A stretch of DNA of 64,000 nucleotides from an uncultured Dehalococcoidia bacterium (GCA_951812625.1 CATOSP010000003.1:557335-621334); one strand, 5' to 3'. Shown: positions 6,982-17,045, counted from the stretch's first letter. The notes: generated by a model not told the origin, from the letters alone. A program made the numbers and translations.

Positions 6982-9795
6982 ATGCCTGCAACCCTGAACA
7001 TCAACGGCAGCTCGGTTACGGTTGGCGATGGGGCCTCGGTGCTTGACGCCATCAACGCAACGGGGACTCCCATTTCCCAGTTGTGCAAGGACCCGGACAT
7101 GAAGCCCATTGGGGCCTGCCGCACCTGCCTGGTGCAGGTGGAGGGGATGCGTGGGTTTCCCGCGTCCTGCTCGGTTCCGGCCCAGGATGGCATGGAAGTG
7201 TTCACCGACTCGCCGGATGTTGAACGCATCCGTGCCGGGGTGCTGGAGCTTACCCTAGCCATGCTGCCTGCAGAACGAGAAGCCTATGGACAACTTACCG
7301 AGGCCGCCGGACGTCACGGGATAACGGAGTCGCGATGGAGGGCGCGGGGACGGCAAGGAATCGACGAGTCGAACCCTGTATTCAGCATCGCAATGGACTC
7401 CTGCATCCTCTGTGGACGGTGCGCCCAGGCTTGCCAGGAGTCCCACCAGTTCATTGGCGCGATCGATTTCCTGGGGGCGGGCCGGGAGAGCCGCATCGGG
7501 ACTTTCATGGACCGTCCTCTGGCCGAGTCGGTCTGCACCACCTGCGGCCAGTGCCTGTCGGTGTGCCCGACGGGAGCGATAGCCGTCAAGGAAAAGGTAG
7601 AAGAAATTCCGCAGACTCCCCTTCAAGAGAGCAGGGAAGAAGTCCCTGTGTCCTTCGTTCACCAAAATTCGGAAACCGGACCCTTAACCTTGGTCAAGTC
7701 TACCTGCCCCTACTGCGGCGTCGGATGCGGGATCAATCTCCAGGTGGACTCGGAAGACAGGATCGTCGAAGTATTGGACGACCCGGAGAATCTTTCCAGC
7801 GTCGGGATGCTCTGCGTCAAGGGGCGCTTCGGCACCGGGTTCGTGCATCATCCCGACCGCCTGACCACCCCCTTAATCAAGGAGTGGGGCGAGTTCCGCC
7901 CCGCCAGTTGGGACGAGGCCCTGGACCTGATAGTTGAGCGTTTGAGCAATTTCCGGGACGGCTCTTTCGCCACGCTCTGCTCGGCCAAGGCCACCAACGA
8001 GGACGGGTACATCCAGCAGAAGTTTGCCCGGCTGGTGATGCAGACCAACAACATCGACCACTGCACCCGCCTCTGCCACTCCCCGTCGGTGGAGGCGATG
8101 CTGAACTCCCTGGGCAGCGGCGCGACCAGCAACTCATACACCGACTATGAGAACGCCGCATGTCTGCTGGTCATCGGCTGCGACCCGACATCCAACCACC
8201 CCGTAGCTGCCTCCCGGATGCGGCGGGCTATCGTGGAGCGGGGAGCGAAGCTCATCGTCGTCAACCCCCGGCGCATCGACATGTGCGACTACGCCGATGT
8301 CTGGCTGCGGCCATACCCGGGCACCGACGTGGCGCTGCTCAACGGCATGGGCAAGGTGATACTAGATGAAGGTCTGCTGGACCGGGAGTTCGTCGAGAAT
8401 CGGACCGAGGGGTTCGAGGAGTGGGCCGCTGTCGTTGATTCCTACACGCCGGAACGGGTGGAGCAGATTACCGGAGTGTCCGCCGACGAGATGCGGGAGG
8501 CGGCCAGAATCTACGCCCGCCCGCCGGTTCCTCCCTTTGGGACCGACCCGGCAGCTTCGGCTGTACCGGGTTCGTGCCTAATCTGGGGTATGGGCATCAC
8601 CCAGCATACCAACGGCACGGCCAACGCCCACGCCCTGCTGGACCTGGCGCTGGTGGCCGGGCAGCTTGGCCGCCCCGGTTCCGGCGTTTCGCCGCTGCGT
8701 GGCCAGAACAATGTTCAGGGCTGCGGCGACGCCGGCTGTGTCCCTAACTCCCTGCCGGGTTACCAGGGACTGGGAGCAGAGTCGGTGGCTAAGTTCCAGG
8801 CTGGATGGGGCGGGCATCCGATTCCGGGCGAGTTGGGAATGGTCGTAACCGACATGGTCGACTCGATGTTGAAGCCGGGTGGGATCAGGGCCATGTACAT
8901 CACCGGCGAGAACCCCATGCTCAGCGAGCCGGACCTGAACCATGCCGAGGAAGCGTTCGGGAGCCTGGAGTTCCTGGTGGTACAGGACCTGTTCCTGCAC
9001 GAGACAGCCCGGATCGCCGACGTGGTGCTGCCCGCCGCCAGCTTTGCCGAGAAGGACGGCACCTTCAGCAACAGCGAGCGCCGCGTGCAGCGTGTGAGAC
9101 GGGCGATAATCCCAAGGGGCGAGAGCCGTCCCGACTGGGACATCATCGCCGACCTTGGTCGCCGCATGAGCCGCCGTTTGGGGTTGGGACTGGAAGACCA
9201 GTTCACCTACTCCCATCCCTCGGAAATCTTCGATGAGATGGCCCGTCTCACCCCTATCATATCCGGCATCAGCTACGACCGGCTGGACCGGGAAGGCGGT
9301 ATCCAGTGGCCCTGCACAACGCCGGACCATCCGGGGACGGCGTACCTGTACGGCGACACCTTTCCCCGTGGTCCCAGGGCACGTTTCTTCCCCTACGAGC
9401 AGGGGCCGGTGGCCGCGGAAACGCCCAACCGCCGCTTCCCGCTGATTCTGAACACGGGCCGGTTACTCTACCACTGGCACGGTGGCACCATCACCAAGCG
9501 CGCCGCCAATCTATTGGCCCGCTCCCCGGAACTGGAGGTGTCCATCAGCCCGCAGGACGGCGCAAAGTACGGCATATCCGGCGGGCAGATGGTGCGGGTG
9601 TCGTCGCGCCGGGGCGAACTGACGGGCCGCGCTCTGCTGACGGACCGGATGCGTGAAGGGGAGATTTTCGTCCCCTTCGTGAAGCTGTCCGAGTCGGCGG
9701 CCAACTTCCTGACCAACGCCGCCTACGACCCCAACTCCAAAATTCCGGAGTACAAGGTCTGCGCGGTGAGGATTGAGCCGGTGGAAGGGGAGTGA
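6982..9795 (+). CDS. fdhA: NAD-dependent formate dehydrogenase catalytic subunit (Cys type)
   Basis: 937 residues. Oxidises formate to CO2 (or the reverse) at a Mo/W bis-MGD centre. Domain order: 2Fe-2S ferredoxin (Cys35, Cys46, Cys49, Cys63), a two-cluster ferredoxin domain (CILCGRCAQAC, CTTCGQCLSVC), the 4Fe-4S motif CPYCGVGCG, the large molybdopterin domain, and a C-terminal dinucleotide-binding domain. The metal ligand is Cys365 in RLCHSPSV, where selenoenzymes carry Sec; no in-frame TGA occurs. The NuoE- and NuoF-like partners precede it. The NuoG-like N-terminus is typical of soluble NAD-linked formate dehydrogenases. Confidence 0.94.
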   Translation: MPATLNINGSSVTVGDGASVLDAINATGTPISQLCKDPDMKPIGACRTCLVQVEGMRGFPASCSVPAQDGMEVFTDSPDVERIRAGVLELTLAMLPAEREAYGQLTEAAGRHGITESRWRARGRQGIDESNPVFSIAMDSCILCGRCAQACQESHQFIGAIDFLGAGRESRIGTFMDRPLAESVCTTCGQCLSVCPTGAIAVKEKVEEIPQTPLQESREEVPVSFVHQNSETGPLTLVKSTCPYCGVGCGINLQVDSEDRIVEVLDDPENLSSVGMLCVKGRFGTGFVHHPDRLTTPLIKEWGEFRPASWDEALDLIVERLSNFRDGSFATLCSAKATNEDGYIQQKFARLVMQTNNIDHCTRLCHSPSVEAMLNSLGSGATSNSYTDYENAACLLVIGCDPTSNHPVAASRMRRAIVERGAKLIVVNPRRIDMCDYADVWLRPYPGTDVALLNGMGKVILDEGLLDREFVENRTEGFEEWAAVVDSYTPERVEQITGVSADEMREAARIYARPPVPPFGTDPAASAVPGSCLIWGMGITQHTNGTANAHALLDLALVAGQLGRPGSGVSPLRGQNNVQGCGDAGCVPNSLPGYQGLGAESVAKFQAGWGGHPIPGELGMVVTDMVDSMLKPGGIRAMYITGENPMLSEPDLNHAEEAFGSLEFLVVQDLFLHETARIADVVLPAASFAEKDGTFSNSERRVQRVRRAIIPRGESRPDWDIIADLGRRMSRRLGLGLEDQFTYSHPSEIFDEMARLTPIISGISYDRLDREGGIQWPCTTPDHPGTAYLYGDTFPRGPRARFFPYEQGPVAAETPNRRFPLILNTGRLLYHWHGGTITKRAANLLARSPELEVSISPQDGAKYGISGGQMVRVSSRRGELTGRALLTDRMREGEIFVPFVKLSESAANFLTNAAYDPNSKIPEYKVCAVRIEPVEGE

Positions 9796-9993
9796 CGGGA
9801 GATGTATCGGCTCTCGGAACCTAACCGATAGTCCCTTTAGCCGACTGATTCTACCAGTATCCGCCGCGCTGCACTGCGCATTTTGCTGTTTGTAAGTCTC
9901 GGCGCTCCGGGGTGTGCCCACGAGCCGCTGGCTTGCCAGCATCTGCTTATGCGGGTATAACAGGACTAATCAACCTTGGCCGGGAGCGTGGAC

Positions 9994-11778
9994 ATGAGCG
10001 CAGATACTCGCAGGCATACAGTCGGCAGCCAGGGGGAGTATTCCCACCGGCCCGTCATCTGGGGCACCAGGGGCATGGTCGGCGGCGGGACCCAGCTTAC
10101 CGCCCAAACCGGGATGCGCATCCTCTGGCAGGGGGGCAACGCCGTCGATGCTGCCGTGGCGTCGGCCCTGGCCGCCGGAGTCATGGAGCCGACGGCCCAT
10201 TACACTCTGGGCGGTGAGGTGGCGTTCCTGTTCTACGATGCTTCCAGCCGCAAGGTGCGCTCGGTGGTGGGACAGGGGTGGGCGGGCAGCTCCGCCACCG
10301 TGGACCACTACATGAAGCAATGGGGCGAAATCCCGCCGGGGATACTGAGCAGTACTGTTCCCGGCGTCGTGTCTGCCCTTCTGGCCATGCTGTCTCGCTA
10401 CGGCACCATGAGCTTCAGCAAGGTTGCCGAGAGCGCGCTGGTGTTCGCCCGTCAGGGTTTCCCCGCCTATCAACTATTCTGCCGTGCGCTTTCCAGCCGG
10501 GAACGTCTGGAGAATCTCAGGAAGTATCCCGACTCGGAACGGGTCTACCTGCCCGGCGGACAACCTCCGGTGTTGGGAAGCATGTTCCAGCAAGAAGACC
10601 TGGCGCGCACCCTGTCGATGATGATCGCGGCGGAGCAGGATGCGTTGAGCCAAGGCCGGAGCCGGGAGGTGGCCATCGACGCTGCTAGGGAAGTCTTCTA
10701 CATCGGTGATGTGGCCCGGCGGATGTGGGAATCCACCCGGGACCTGGGCGGCCTGTACTCCTTCAAGGACTTCGCCGAGTTCGAGACCCCGATGGAGGAG
10801 CCGATTTCCATCACCTACCGGGGACTGGAGATTTACACCAACCAGACCTGGACCCAGGGCATAACCCTGTTGCAGGCGTTGACCATTCTTGAGGGTTTCG
10901 ACCTTGCCGCGCCTGGACACAACAGCCCCCAAGCGGTCCACTTGCAGGTGGAGGCACTGAAGCTGGCCTTTGCCGACCGGGAGCGTTACGTTGGCGACCC
11001 CGCCTTTGTGGACGTTCCGGTGCAGGGCCTTCTCTCCAAAGAGTACGCCGCCCTGCGCCGCAGCCTCATCGACCCGGAGAAGGCCCAGGCCGAATACCCG
11101 CCCGGAGACCCCATAGGCATGAAGGCGTCCATCCCCGGGCAGCGGGCCGCCGCCGCTCCGTCCGAACCGTTGGCCGTGGGCGGCGACCAGGACGGGACGA
11201 CATACCTGGCGACCATTGATACCCAGGGCAACATGGTCTCGGCCACGCCGAGCAGCTTCGCCGCCCTGGCCCAGGGAATGATTCTCGGAGACACCGGGAT
11301 TCTGCTGAACAACCGCGGCTGCTATTTCTGGCTCGACCCCGACAATCCCAACGCCATCGCTCCCCGGAAGCGGCCCCGCACCACGCCCTGCACCTTCATC
11401 GTGTTGAAGGATGGCCAGCCGTTTATGACCCTGGGGACACCGGGCGGCGACAGCCAGCCCCAGAGCAACCTCCAGGTCTTCAACAACATCGTCGATTTCG
11501 GGATGAACGTTCAGGAGGCGGTGGAAGCCCCCCGGTTCTGCGGCTACAGCTTCCCCCGCTCGCCGTGGCCCCACCGGGAGTACCCCAACATGCTGGAGCT
11601 TGAGGACCGCATCGCCTCCAGCGTCGCGGACTCGCTGCGGGACAAGGGCCACGAGATCCGGGAAGTCGGCCCGTGGGGCGTCTCCAACGGCTTCACTCCC
11701 ATCCTGGGCGGTGCCGGAAGCGGCGTCTACCAAGGAGGAGCCGACCCGCGCAAAGAGTCGGTGATGCTTGGGTGGTAG
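9994..11778 (+). CDS. Gamma-glutamyltransferase family (Ntn hydrolase)
   Basis: 594 residues from the ATG at 9994; a GTG at 9988 or TTG at 9976 are alternatives. GGTs self-cleave before a catalytic Thr and then hydrolyse or transfer gamma-glutamyl groups. Seen: GGNAVDAAVASALAAGVMEP near the N-terminus, the processing site DGTTYLATID with Thr402 as probable nucleophile, and TLGTPGGDSQPQ late. The usual TTH-x-S is TTY-x-A here, so activity on glutathione is uncertain; many such homologues act on other amides. No signal peptide is seen, unlike periplasmic GGTs, so a cytoplasmic location is likely. Confidence 0.88.
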   Translation: MSADTRRHTVGSQGEYSHRPVIWGTRGMVGGGTQLTAQTGMRILWQGGNAVDAAVASALAAGVMEPTAHYTLGGEVAFLFYDASSRKVRSVVGQGWAGSSATVDHYMKQWGEIPPGILSSTVPGVVSALLAMLSRYGTMSFSKVAESALVFARQGFPAYQLFCRALSSRERLENLRKYPDSERVYLPGGQPPVLGSMFQQEDLARTLSMMIAAEQDALSQGRSREVAIDAAREVFYIGDVARRMWESTRDLGGLYSFKDFAEFETPMEEPISITYRGLEIYTNQTWTQGITLLQALTILEGFDLAAPGHNSPQAVHLQVEALKLAFADRERYVGDPAFVDVPVQGLLSKEYAALRRSLIDPEKAQAEYPPGDPIGMKASIPGQRAAAAPSEPLAVGGDQDGTTYLATIDTQGNMVSATPSSFAALAQGMILGDTGILLNNRGCYFWLDPDNPNAIAPRKRPRTTPCTFIVLKDGQPFMTLGTPGGDSQPQSNLQVFNNIVDFGMNVQEAVEAPRFCGYSFPRSPWPHREYPNMLELEDRIASSVADSLRDKGHEIREVGPWGVSNGFTPILGGAGSGVYQGGADPRKESVMLGW

Positions 11779-12011
11779 GCAGATTGGTCTCCCGGTGGCC
11801 GCTATTCCAGAGTTCTGGGGATTGACTGAAACTCACAGTCTTGTTGATTCCTGCGAAAACGGGACCGACGGTGTCACGTTGTAGAATGGCAGGCAGAGAA
11901 CGCCGGTGACAGCGTGGCGGTTCGGCAAGACTGCTCACGCTCCCGATTTCAGGCCGTGCGGGAACATGCTCAAACGACACACAGGTTAGTTGAGGATACA
12001 AGGAGACGGAC

Positions 12012-13187
12012 GTGACCATTGCAACCCCAGCAACTCCAGAAGAGGCCCGGTCCCAGATTGTGAACATGGTCCGCGAGTTCGTGCGCCGGGACGTTGACCC
12101 CGTCGCCGACAAGCTGGACCGTGAGGACATCGTCCCCCACGACCTGATCGACAAGATGAAGGAGTTGGGCCTTTTCGGCATCACGGTGCCGGAGGAGTAC
12201 GGCGGACTGGGGCTGGACTACACGACCTTCGCTACCATCTTCGAGGAACTGAGCAAGGGGCTGATGAGCATCACCGGGGCCATCGGCACCCACCACATCC
12301 TGACCTACGTGCTGACCCACTACGGCACCGAGGAGCAGAAGAAGCGTTTCCTGCCCGACCTGGCATCGGGGCGGAAGCGGGGCGGGCTGGCCCTGACCGA
12401 GCCGGGCGGCGGCAGCGACGTTGCCGGTATGGAGACCACGGCGGTGAAAGACGGCGAGGAGTACGTCATCAACGGCTCCAAGATGTTCATCACCAACGGA
12501 CGCTACGGCGACACCTTCTGCTTGCTGGCCAAAACTGACCGGTCTGCCCAGCCGCCACACCGGGGGATAAGCTGCTTCGTCGCACAGAAGGGCAGCCCCG
12601 GCTTCCGGGTTGGCCGAGACCTGGACAAGCTGGGCTACCGGGGGCTGGACACTTGCGAGCTGATTTTCGAGGACTATCGGGTCCCGGTGGAAAACCTGGT
12701 GGGCGGCGAAGAGGGCCGTGGCTTCGGGTACGTCATGAGCGGGCTGGAGACTGGGCGCATCAACGTGGCGGCCCGGGCAGTGGGTGTGGCCCAGGCGGCG
12801 TTTGAGGCGGCGATACGTTACTCCCAGCAGCGGGAGACTTTCGGAGTGCCCATATCCCAGCACCAGGCCATCCAACTGAAGCTGGCCGACATGGCCACGA
12901 AAATCCAGGCGGCGCGGCTGCTGACCTACGACGCCGCGGCCAAGAAGGACCGGGGCGACCGTGTGGACCTGGAATCGGGGATGGCCAAGCTCTTCGCCAG
13001 CGAGGTCTGCGGTGAGGTGACGATGGAGGCGATGCGGGTCCACGGCGGCTACGGCTTCATCAAAGAGTCGCCGGTGGAGCGTTACTACCGGGACGCCCCT
13101 CTGATGATCATAGGCGAGGGCACCAACGAGGTGATGCGGCTGCTCATAGCCCGGCAGCTACTCCAAAGGCCCGAATACCAGGTCTAG
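12012..13187 (+). CDS. Acyl-CoA dehydrogenase
   Basis: 391 residues, the normal length of FAD-dependent acyl-CoA dehydrogenases, which introduce the alpha-beta double bond in acyl-CoAs. Seen: LTEPGGGSDVAGMET and INGSKMFITNG (FAD/substrate motifs), and RVHGGYGFIKESPVERYYRD followed by IGEGTNEV, whose Glu sits at the catalytic-base position of the medium-chain enzyme. GTG start at 12012 with AAGGAG about 6 nt upstream. The substrate chain is unknown; neighbours do not form a complete beta-oxidation operon. Confidence 0.93.
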   Translation: MTIATPATPEEARSQIVNMVREFVRRDVDPVADKLDREDIVPHDLIDKMKELGLFGITVPEEYGGLGLDYTTFATIFEELSKGLMSITGAIGTHHILTYVLTHYGTEEQKKRFLPDLASGRKRGGLALTEPGGGSDVAGMETTAVKDGEEYVINGSKMFITNGRYGDTFCLLAKTDRSAQPPHRGISCFVAQKGSPGFRVGRDLDKLGYRGLDTCELIFEDYRVPVENLVGGEEGRGFGYVMSGLETGRINVAARAVGVAQAAFEAAIRYSQQRETFGVPISQHQAIQLKLADMATKIQAARLLTYDAAAKKDRGDRVDLESGMAKLFASEVCGEVTMEAMRVHGGYGFIKESPVERYYRDAPLMIIGEGTNEVMRLLIARQLLQRPEYQV

Positions 13188-13314
13188 GTGCTCGTATTCG
13201 CTTCACGGCGATGGTTCCATACCTTCGCGGAGACGGCCGTGCAGGGTTGGGAGTGACGGAGCAGCCCTCTGCCGGCATGTTCAGGTAACCCCTTATACGA
13301 ACTGGAGGAATCAA

Positions 13315-14355
13315 TTGGCTATAGGTTGGGGATTCATTGGTACGGGTAGGTATCCGGACCGGGCGGGTGCGCCGGCGATGGCGCTGGCCGAGGGTACGGA
13401 GTTGGTAGCAACTTACAGCAGGGACATCGGGCGCGCCGAGGCATTCGCCGGGAAACACGGGTTTGCCCGGGCCTACGATTCCCTTGACGCCATCCTGGGA
13501 GACTCACAGGTCGATGCGGTGTTCATCTCGTCCCCCAACCACCTGCACTCTCCCTACACGGTCATGGCAGCCAGGGCCGGCAAGCACGTTCTGGTGGAAA
13601 AGCCGATGTCCGTTACCCTCGAAGAAGGGATAGAAATGGTTCAAGCCTGCCGCGACCACGACGTGCGGTTGGGCGTCGGCTTTCAACTGCGGCACCATCC
13701 CGGTCATGCTGAGGCCAGCCGCCTGGTGCGTGACGGCGCGCTGGGGAGCGTCGCATTGGCGCAAGTGCAGATCGGCGGGGGAACGCGAGGGGAGACGCAA
13801 CGGGCGGCAAGGACGGGCCTGAGCGCGTGGTGGGACCAGCCGGGGCTGGTGGGCGGCGCATCCACCATGATGGGGACGGGCACCCACGCCGTCGATGACC
13901 TCCACTTCATCCTGGGCCAGACGGTGGTGGAGATTGCGGCCATCACCGACGGCCAGACCGACGAAAACCCGTTGGAGAACCTAGCCTCCATGTGTCTGAG
14001 GTTCGATGGCGGGACCATCGCCACGCTCTGTTGCAGCAACCGCGTGCCGGACCTGAAGTGCGACGTAACCATCTACGGCAGCGAGGGGCACATTGTCCTG
14101 AGTGACGCCTCCCGTCCCAACTACTCGGGGGCTCTGGATGTTTCCACCGAAACGGTGAACACCGCTGCCTCCTATGGCCCGGACCCGCTGGCGCTGTTCA
14201 AGTGGCAGACAGAGGGGTTCAACCGGGCGGTGCAGAAGGGCGAGGAACCATCGGCCTCGGGCGTCGACGGCTTGAAAGTAGTGCAGGTTACTCTGGGAAT
14301 GATCGAGTCCGCCTCCAAGAGCAGGACCGTGAAGCTTGAGCCGCTGCCGGTGTGA
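13315..14355 (+). CDS. Gfo/Idh/MocA-family NAD(P)-dependent oxidoreductase
   Basis: 346 residues. Starts with the Rossmann motif GFIGTGRYP and contains the family lysine motif VEKPMSVTLEEG, typical of sugar and inositol dehydrogenases. The TTG at 13315 is chosen because a GGAGG lies about 8 nt upstream and no ATG fits. Substrate unknown. A typical 3-residue GTG to GTG-R change (GTGRYP) and a C-terminal alpha/beta sheet region are as expected for the family. Confidence 0.88.
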   Translation: MAIGWGFIGTGRYPDRAGAPAMALAEGTELVATYSRDIGRAEAFAGKHGFARAYDSLDAILGDSQVDAVFISSPNHLHSPYTVMAARAGKHVLVEKPMSVTLEEGIEMVQACRDHDVRLGVGFQLRHHPGHAEASRLVRDGALGSVALAQVQIGGGTRGETQRAARTGLSAWWDQPGLVGGASTMMGTGTHAVDDLHFILGQTVVEIAAITDGQTDENPLENLASMCLRFDGGTIATLCCSNRVPDLKCDVTIYGSEGHIVLSDASRPNYSGALDVSTETVNTAASYGPDPLALFKWQTEGFNRAVQKGEEPSASGVDGLKVVQVTLGMIESASKSRTVKLEPLPV

Positions 14356-14389
14356 TAGTGGTTATGTGGCGACTGCCACCGGCCGCCCC

Positions 14390-15256
14390 CTACCGTTCTG
14401 CGGGACGGAACCCCTGTTGCATCATTTCCGAGGGGAACATCTCTGGCATCTGGCCGCTGGTCGCATACACATACAGCGCCGCCTTGTAGATGCCCCCCAT
14501 GGCGGCGAATACCAATGCAATGGCCCCCAGCGTCACCACCGCGATAACCACCCATAGCAAGACCCCGACCCCACCCAGCGTCAAGAGCGCGAATAACAGG
14601 ACGGCCAGCACCAACCCTGCCAGCAGAAACGCTAGGAACGCCGCCATCCCCAGGCCAAAGTTCCCCACAACCTGTTCGCCCCAAGTGCTCCGGAACAACT
14701 CCAGCGAACCACGAAATGAACTCCTGAAGTTGCGGCCTTCGATCACGATAAGCGGCACCACAAAGTAAGTCAGCATCGTCCAGGCTGCGCCAAGTATCGC
14801 TACTATTATCTGCGCGATGAATCCCATCACGCCTCCCTGCTCGCGGGCCTGGTTGCCTAGTACTCGCAGGATAATGCCCACCGTGGCCGACACCAATGTC
14901 CACACCAGGATCGCCGGAATGTGGTTCAACGCGCCGTACAGCCCGGTCCGAATGTTGGGGTCACCGCCTGCCAGCCGGAAATGCGCCGCATACACCAGCG
15001 CACTGTTGAAGAAGATGGCCACGAAGGACAGCACTACGTAGAACACAACCGCCAGCACCCAGTCCATCGCGCCCACGTTTCCGGTCCCGATCCGTTCCAG
15101 GGAACCAATCCCGTAGCCCACTCCCACGAAACTCAGCATCACCAGCACAGCGGCCACGGAGGACAGCAGCGGGAATACCGTCAATTCCTTGTCCACCGCC
15201 AACACACGCAGGCACACCTTCGCTAACTGGAAACTTCGACCTATCGCACTAAACAA
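14390..15256 (-). CDS. DUF6159-like integral membrane protein
   Basis: 288 residues with about six hydrophobic segments (around residues 26-50, 65-85, 110-135, 145-170, 205-230, 235-260). The pattern, including a Gly/Val-rich central helix pair and SFRGSLELFRSTWGEQ in a loop, resembles the DUF6159 membrane family. Function unknown. It converges with the oxidoreductase gene to its left, leaving only 34 bp between the two stops. Confidence 0.75.
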   Translation of the reverse strand: MFSAIGRSFQLAKVCLRVLAVDKELTVFPLLSSVAAVLVMLSFVGVGYGIGSLERIGTGNVGAMDWVLAVVFYVVLSFVAIFFNSALVYAAHFRLAGGDPNIRTGLYGALNHIPAILVWTLVSATVGIILRVLGNQAREQGGVMGFIAQIIVAILGAAWTMLTYFVVPLIVIEGRNFRSSFRGSLELFRSTWGEQVVGNFGLGMAAFLAFLLAGLVLAVLLFALLTLGGVGVLLWVVIAVVTLGAIALVFAAMGGIYKAALYVYATSGQMPEMFPSEMMQQGFRPAER

Positions 15257-15316
15257 GGGTTCGGTCCCTTCGGTCCAGCACTCCCAGCGTTGTCAGAGTC
15301 ACCATCCGCAGTTCTA

Positions 15317-16033
15317 CTAGCCTTCGGCGTGTTCCGACTCCAGGGGGTTGAAGGTCACCCGGAGCATGGGCTGGTCACCGTGGTTGCGCCACTGGTGGAA
15401 GGTGTTGGGGGGCACCAGGACGGCGTCGCCCGCCGTCACCGGGTACTCGGTCCCCTCGCAGGCTATTACCGCGCTGCCCTCCAGGATATATACCACGTGC
15501 TCCCAAGGGTGGACGTGCCCGCCCTCGGCGGCATGGCTTACGCTTCCGGGAGCCATCGCTCCGTTGTAGAGCATCAGGTAGGTGGGCGCGCCGTCCGCTG
15601 AACCGATGATGCGGCTGCCTGTCTCCGCATTCAGGTCTGCGTGGTTGCGTATCATCGGCGGCTTCCCGCTGCCAACCCCGCCGCCCTCCCTGGCCCCGCC
15701 TTGCTGGGCCGCCATCAGCGGGTTGATCTCGATGCGCTTGATGTTGCCCTGTCCGCTGTCGTTCAGGGTATAGTGGTCCACCTCACCGGGAATGAAGAGG
15801 GCGTCACCGGCCTTCACCGGGTAGTTGTTGCCATCGCAGACCAGGGTCCCCGATCCCTCGATGATGTATACCTCGTGTTCCCACGGATGGATGTGGTGGG
15901 CGCTCGTCTGGCCGGGTTCGATTTCCGAGTAGGTCATGGTGCAGGTAGGCGGGTTGTCGTCCAGGGTGATGAGCCGCCCCGGAGACCCTCCCGGCGTGAA
16001 TACGTCCTTCAAGTTGCGGATTATCGGTTCCAA
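15317..16033 (-). CDS. Bicupin protein
   Basis: 238 residues with two cupin barrels. Each has a clear metal-binding motif: HHIHPWEHEVYIIEGSG near residue 42 and HVHPWEHVVYILEGSA near residue 175, followed by His of motif 2 (VDHY, TFHQW). The duplicated PWEH core suggests an internal duplication. Such proteins are often dioxygenases, isomerases or ligand sensors; nothing here decides. A GGAGGAG Shine-Dalgarno lies just upstream of the ATG. Confidence 0.85.
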   Translation of the reverse strand: MEPIIRNLKDVFTPGGSPGRLITLDDNPPTCTMTYSEIEPGQTSAHHIHPWEHEVYIIEGSGTLVCDGNNYPVKAGDALFIPGEVDHYTLNDSGQGNIKRIEINPLMAAQQGGAREGGGVGSGKPPMIRNHADLNAETGSRIIGSADGAPTYLMLYNGAMAPGSVSHAAEGGHVHPWEHVVYILEGSAVIACEGTEYPVTAGDAVLVPPNTFHQWRNHGDQPMLRVTFNPLESEHAEG

Positions 16034-16127
16034 CTTATGCTCCTCCTGGTCAGATTCCGTTGATCCTCGGTGTGCCGTTACGGACTGGGTGTTACGCTCT
16101 GCGTATTCCCGGGAATGCCGGGCCGGG

Positions 16128-16904
16128 CTACCGGCCCTGCCAGTTGGGCTTGCGCTTTTCCGCGAAGGCCCGCGGCCCCTCCTTGGAGTCCTCGGTGGTC
16201 AGGAGTTGGTCGTACATGTGGTAGGTCAGGGATGAGATGTCCTGGGTAGACATGTTCAAGCCCCGGTAGGCCAGTTCCTTGAAGTACTGGACCGCAAGGG
16301 GGGCGTTCGCCGCTATGTGCCTCGCCATCGTCATCGCCTCGTCCATCAATTGGTCCGGGGGCGTTACCTTGTTCAGGAAGCCGATGTCGTATGCCCGCTG
16401 GGCCGTGATCGGTTCGGCGGTGAACACCAGTTCCAGCACCGCCGAGAGCGGGACCTGCTTGGGCAGTATCGTCCCGAAGGGGGGCATCAGGCTCCACTTC
16501 GTCTCGGTAATGCCCAGCTTGGCGTCCTCCGACGCCAGCCGGAGATCGCACATCTGGGCGATGGACCAACCCCCGGCCAGGGCGTAGCCGTTGACAGCAG
16601 CGATGAGCGGCTTCCACGTCCTGGGCCACATATAGGGGCTTTCCGGCGTCATGCTGGCCGAGGCCCGGGCCTGGATTCCCTCGGCGTTGTCCGTTGCCCG
16701 CTCCTTCAGGTCCCGACCCGCGCAGAAGGCACGGCCCGCACCGGTGATGATGGCCACGTAGGCGTCGCTGTCGCCATCGAATTCCTCGATGGCCTCGCCC
16801 AGCTCCCGGCGCAACTGCCGGTTGATGGAGTTGAGTGAATCGGGGCGGTTGAGGGTGATGGTTGCTATGTTGTCCCGCTTTTCGTAGAGAATTGTCTCGG
16901 CCAC
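16128..16904 (-). CDS. Enoyl-CoA hydratase/isomerase family protein
   Basis: 258 residues of crotonase fold. Seen: the first oxyanion motif AGRAFCAGRDLKE, and NGYALAGGWSIAQMCDLRLA. In hydratases a catalytic Glu follows GGGC; here the aligned residue is Ser (GGWSIA), while the second Glu (ITETKW, the QPE position) is kept. The protein may therefore be an isomerase, hydrolase or other crotonase rather than a classical hydratase. It stands alone on the minus strand between the bicupin and HIT genes. Confidence 0.88.
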   Translation of the reverse strand: MAETILYEKRDNIATITLNRPDSLNSINRQLRRELGEAIEEFDGDSDAYVAIITGAGRAFCAGRDLKERATDNAEGIQARASASMTPESPYMWPRTWKPLIAAVNGYALAGGWSIAQMCDLRLASEDAKLGITETKWSLMPPFGTILPKQVPLSAVLELVFTAEPITAQRAYDIGFLNKVTPPDQLMDEAMTMARHIAANAPLAVQYFKELAYRGLNMSTQDISSLTYHMYDQLLTTEDSKEGPRAFAEKRKPNWQGR

Positions 16905-17045
16905 TGAAAACCTCGCCGTTTAACTGTGGACCGGCCGGCATAGCCGCCGGGGATCCGGCCCTTAGTGGTGTTATCGTTCCTAATCGCCGTTAGTACTCGA
17001 TGGGGCAGCCAGTTCGTATGAATGGATGCGGAGAGGGCCGACGTG

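Noticed and set aside
8060..8090. Selenocysteine codon in the formate dehydrogenase
   Set aside because: The metal-ligand codon is TGC (Cys365); no in-frame TGA and no need for a SECIS element.
10474..11733. 419-codon open frame on the minus strand opposite the gamma-glutamyltransferase
   Set aside because: Shadow of a GC-rich gene; no motifs, while the plus strand has a complete conserved protein.
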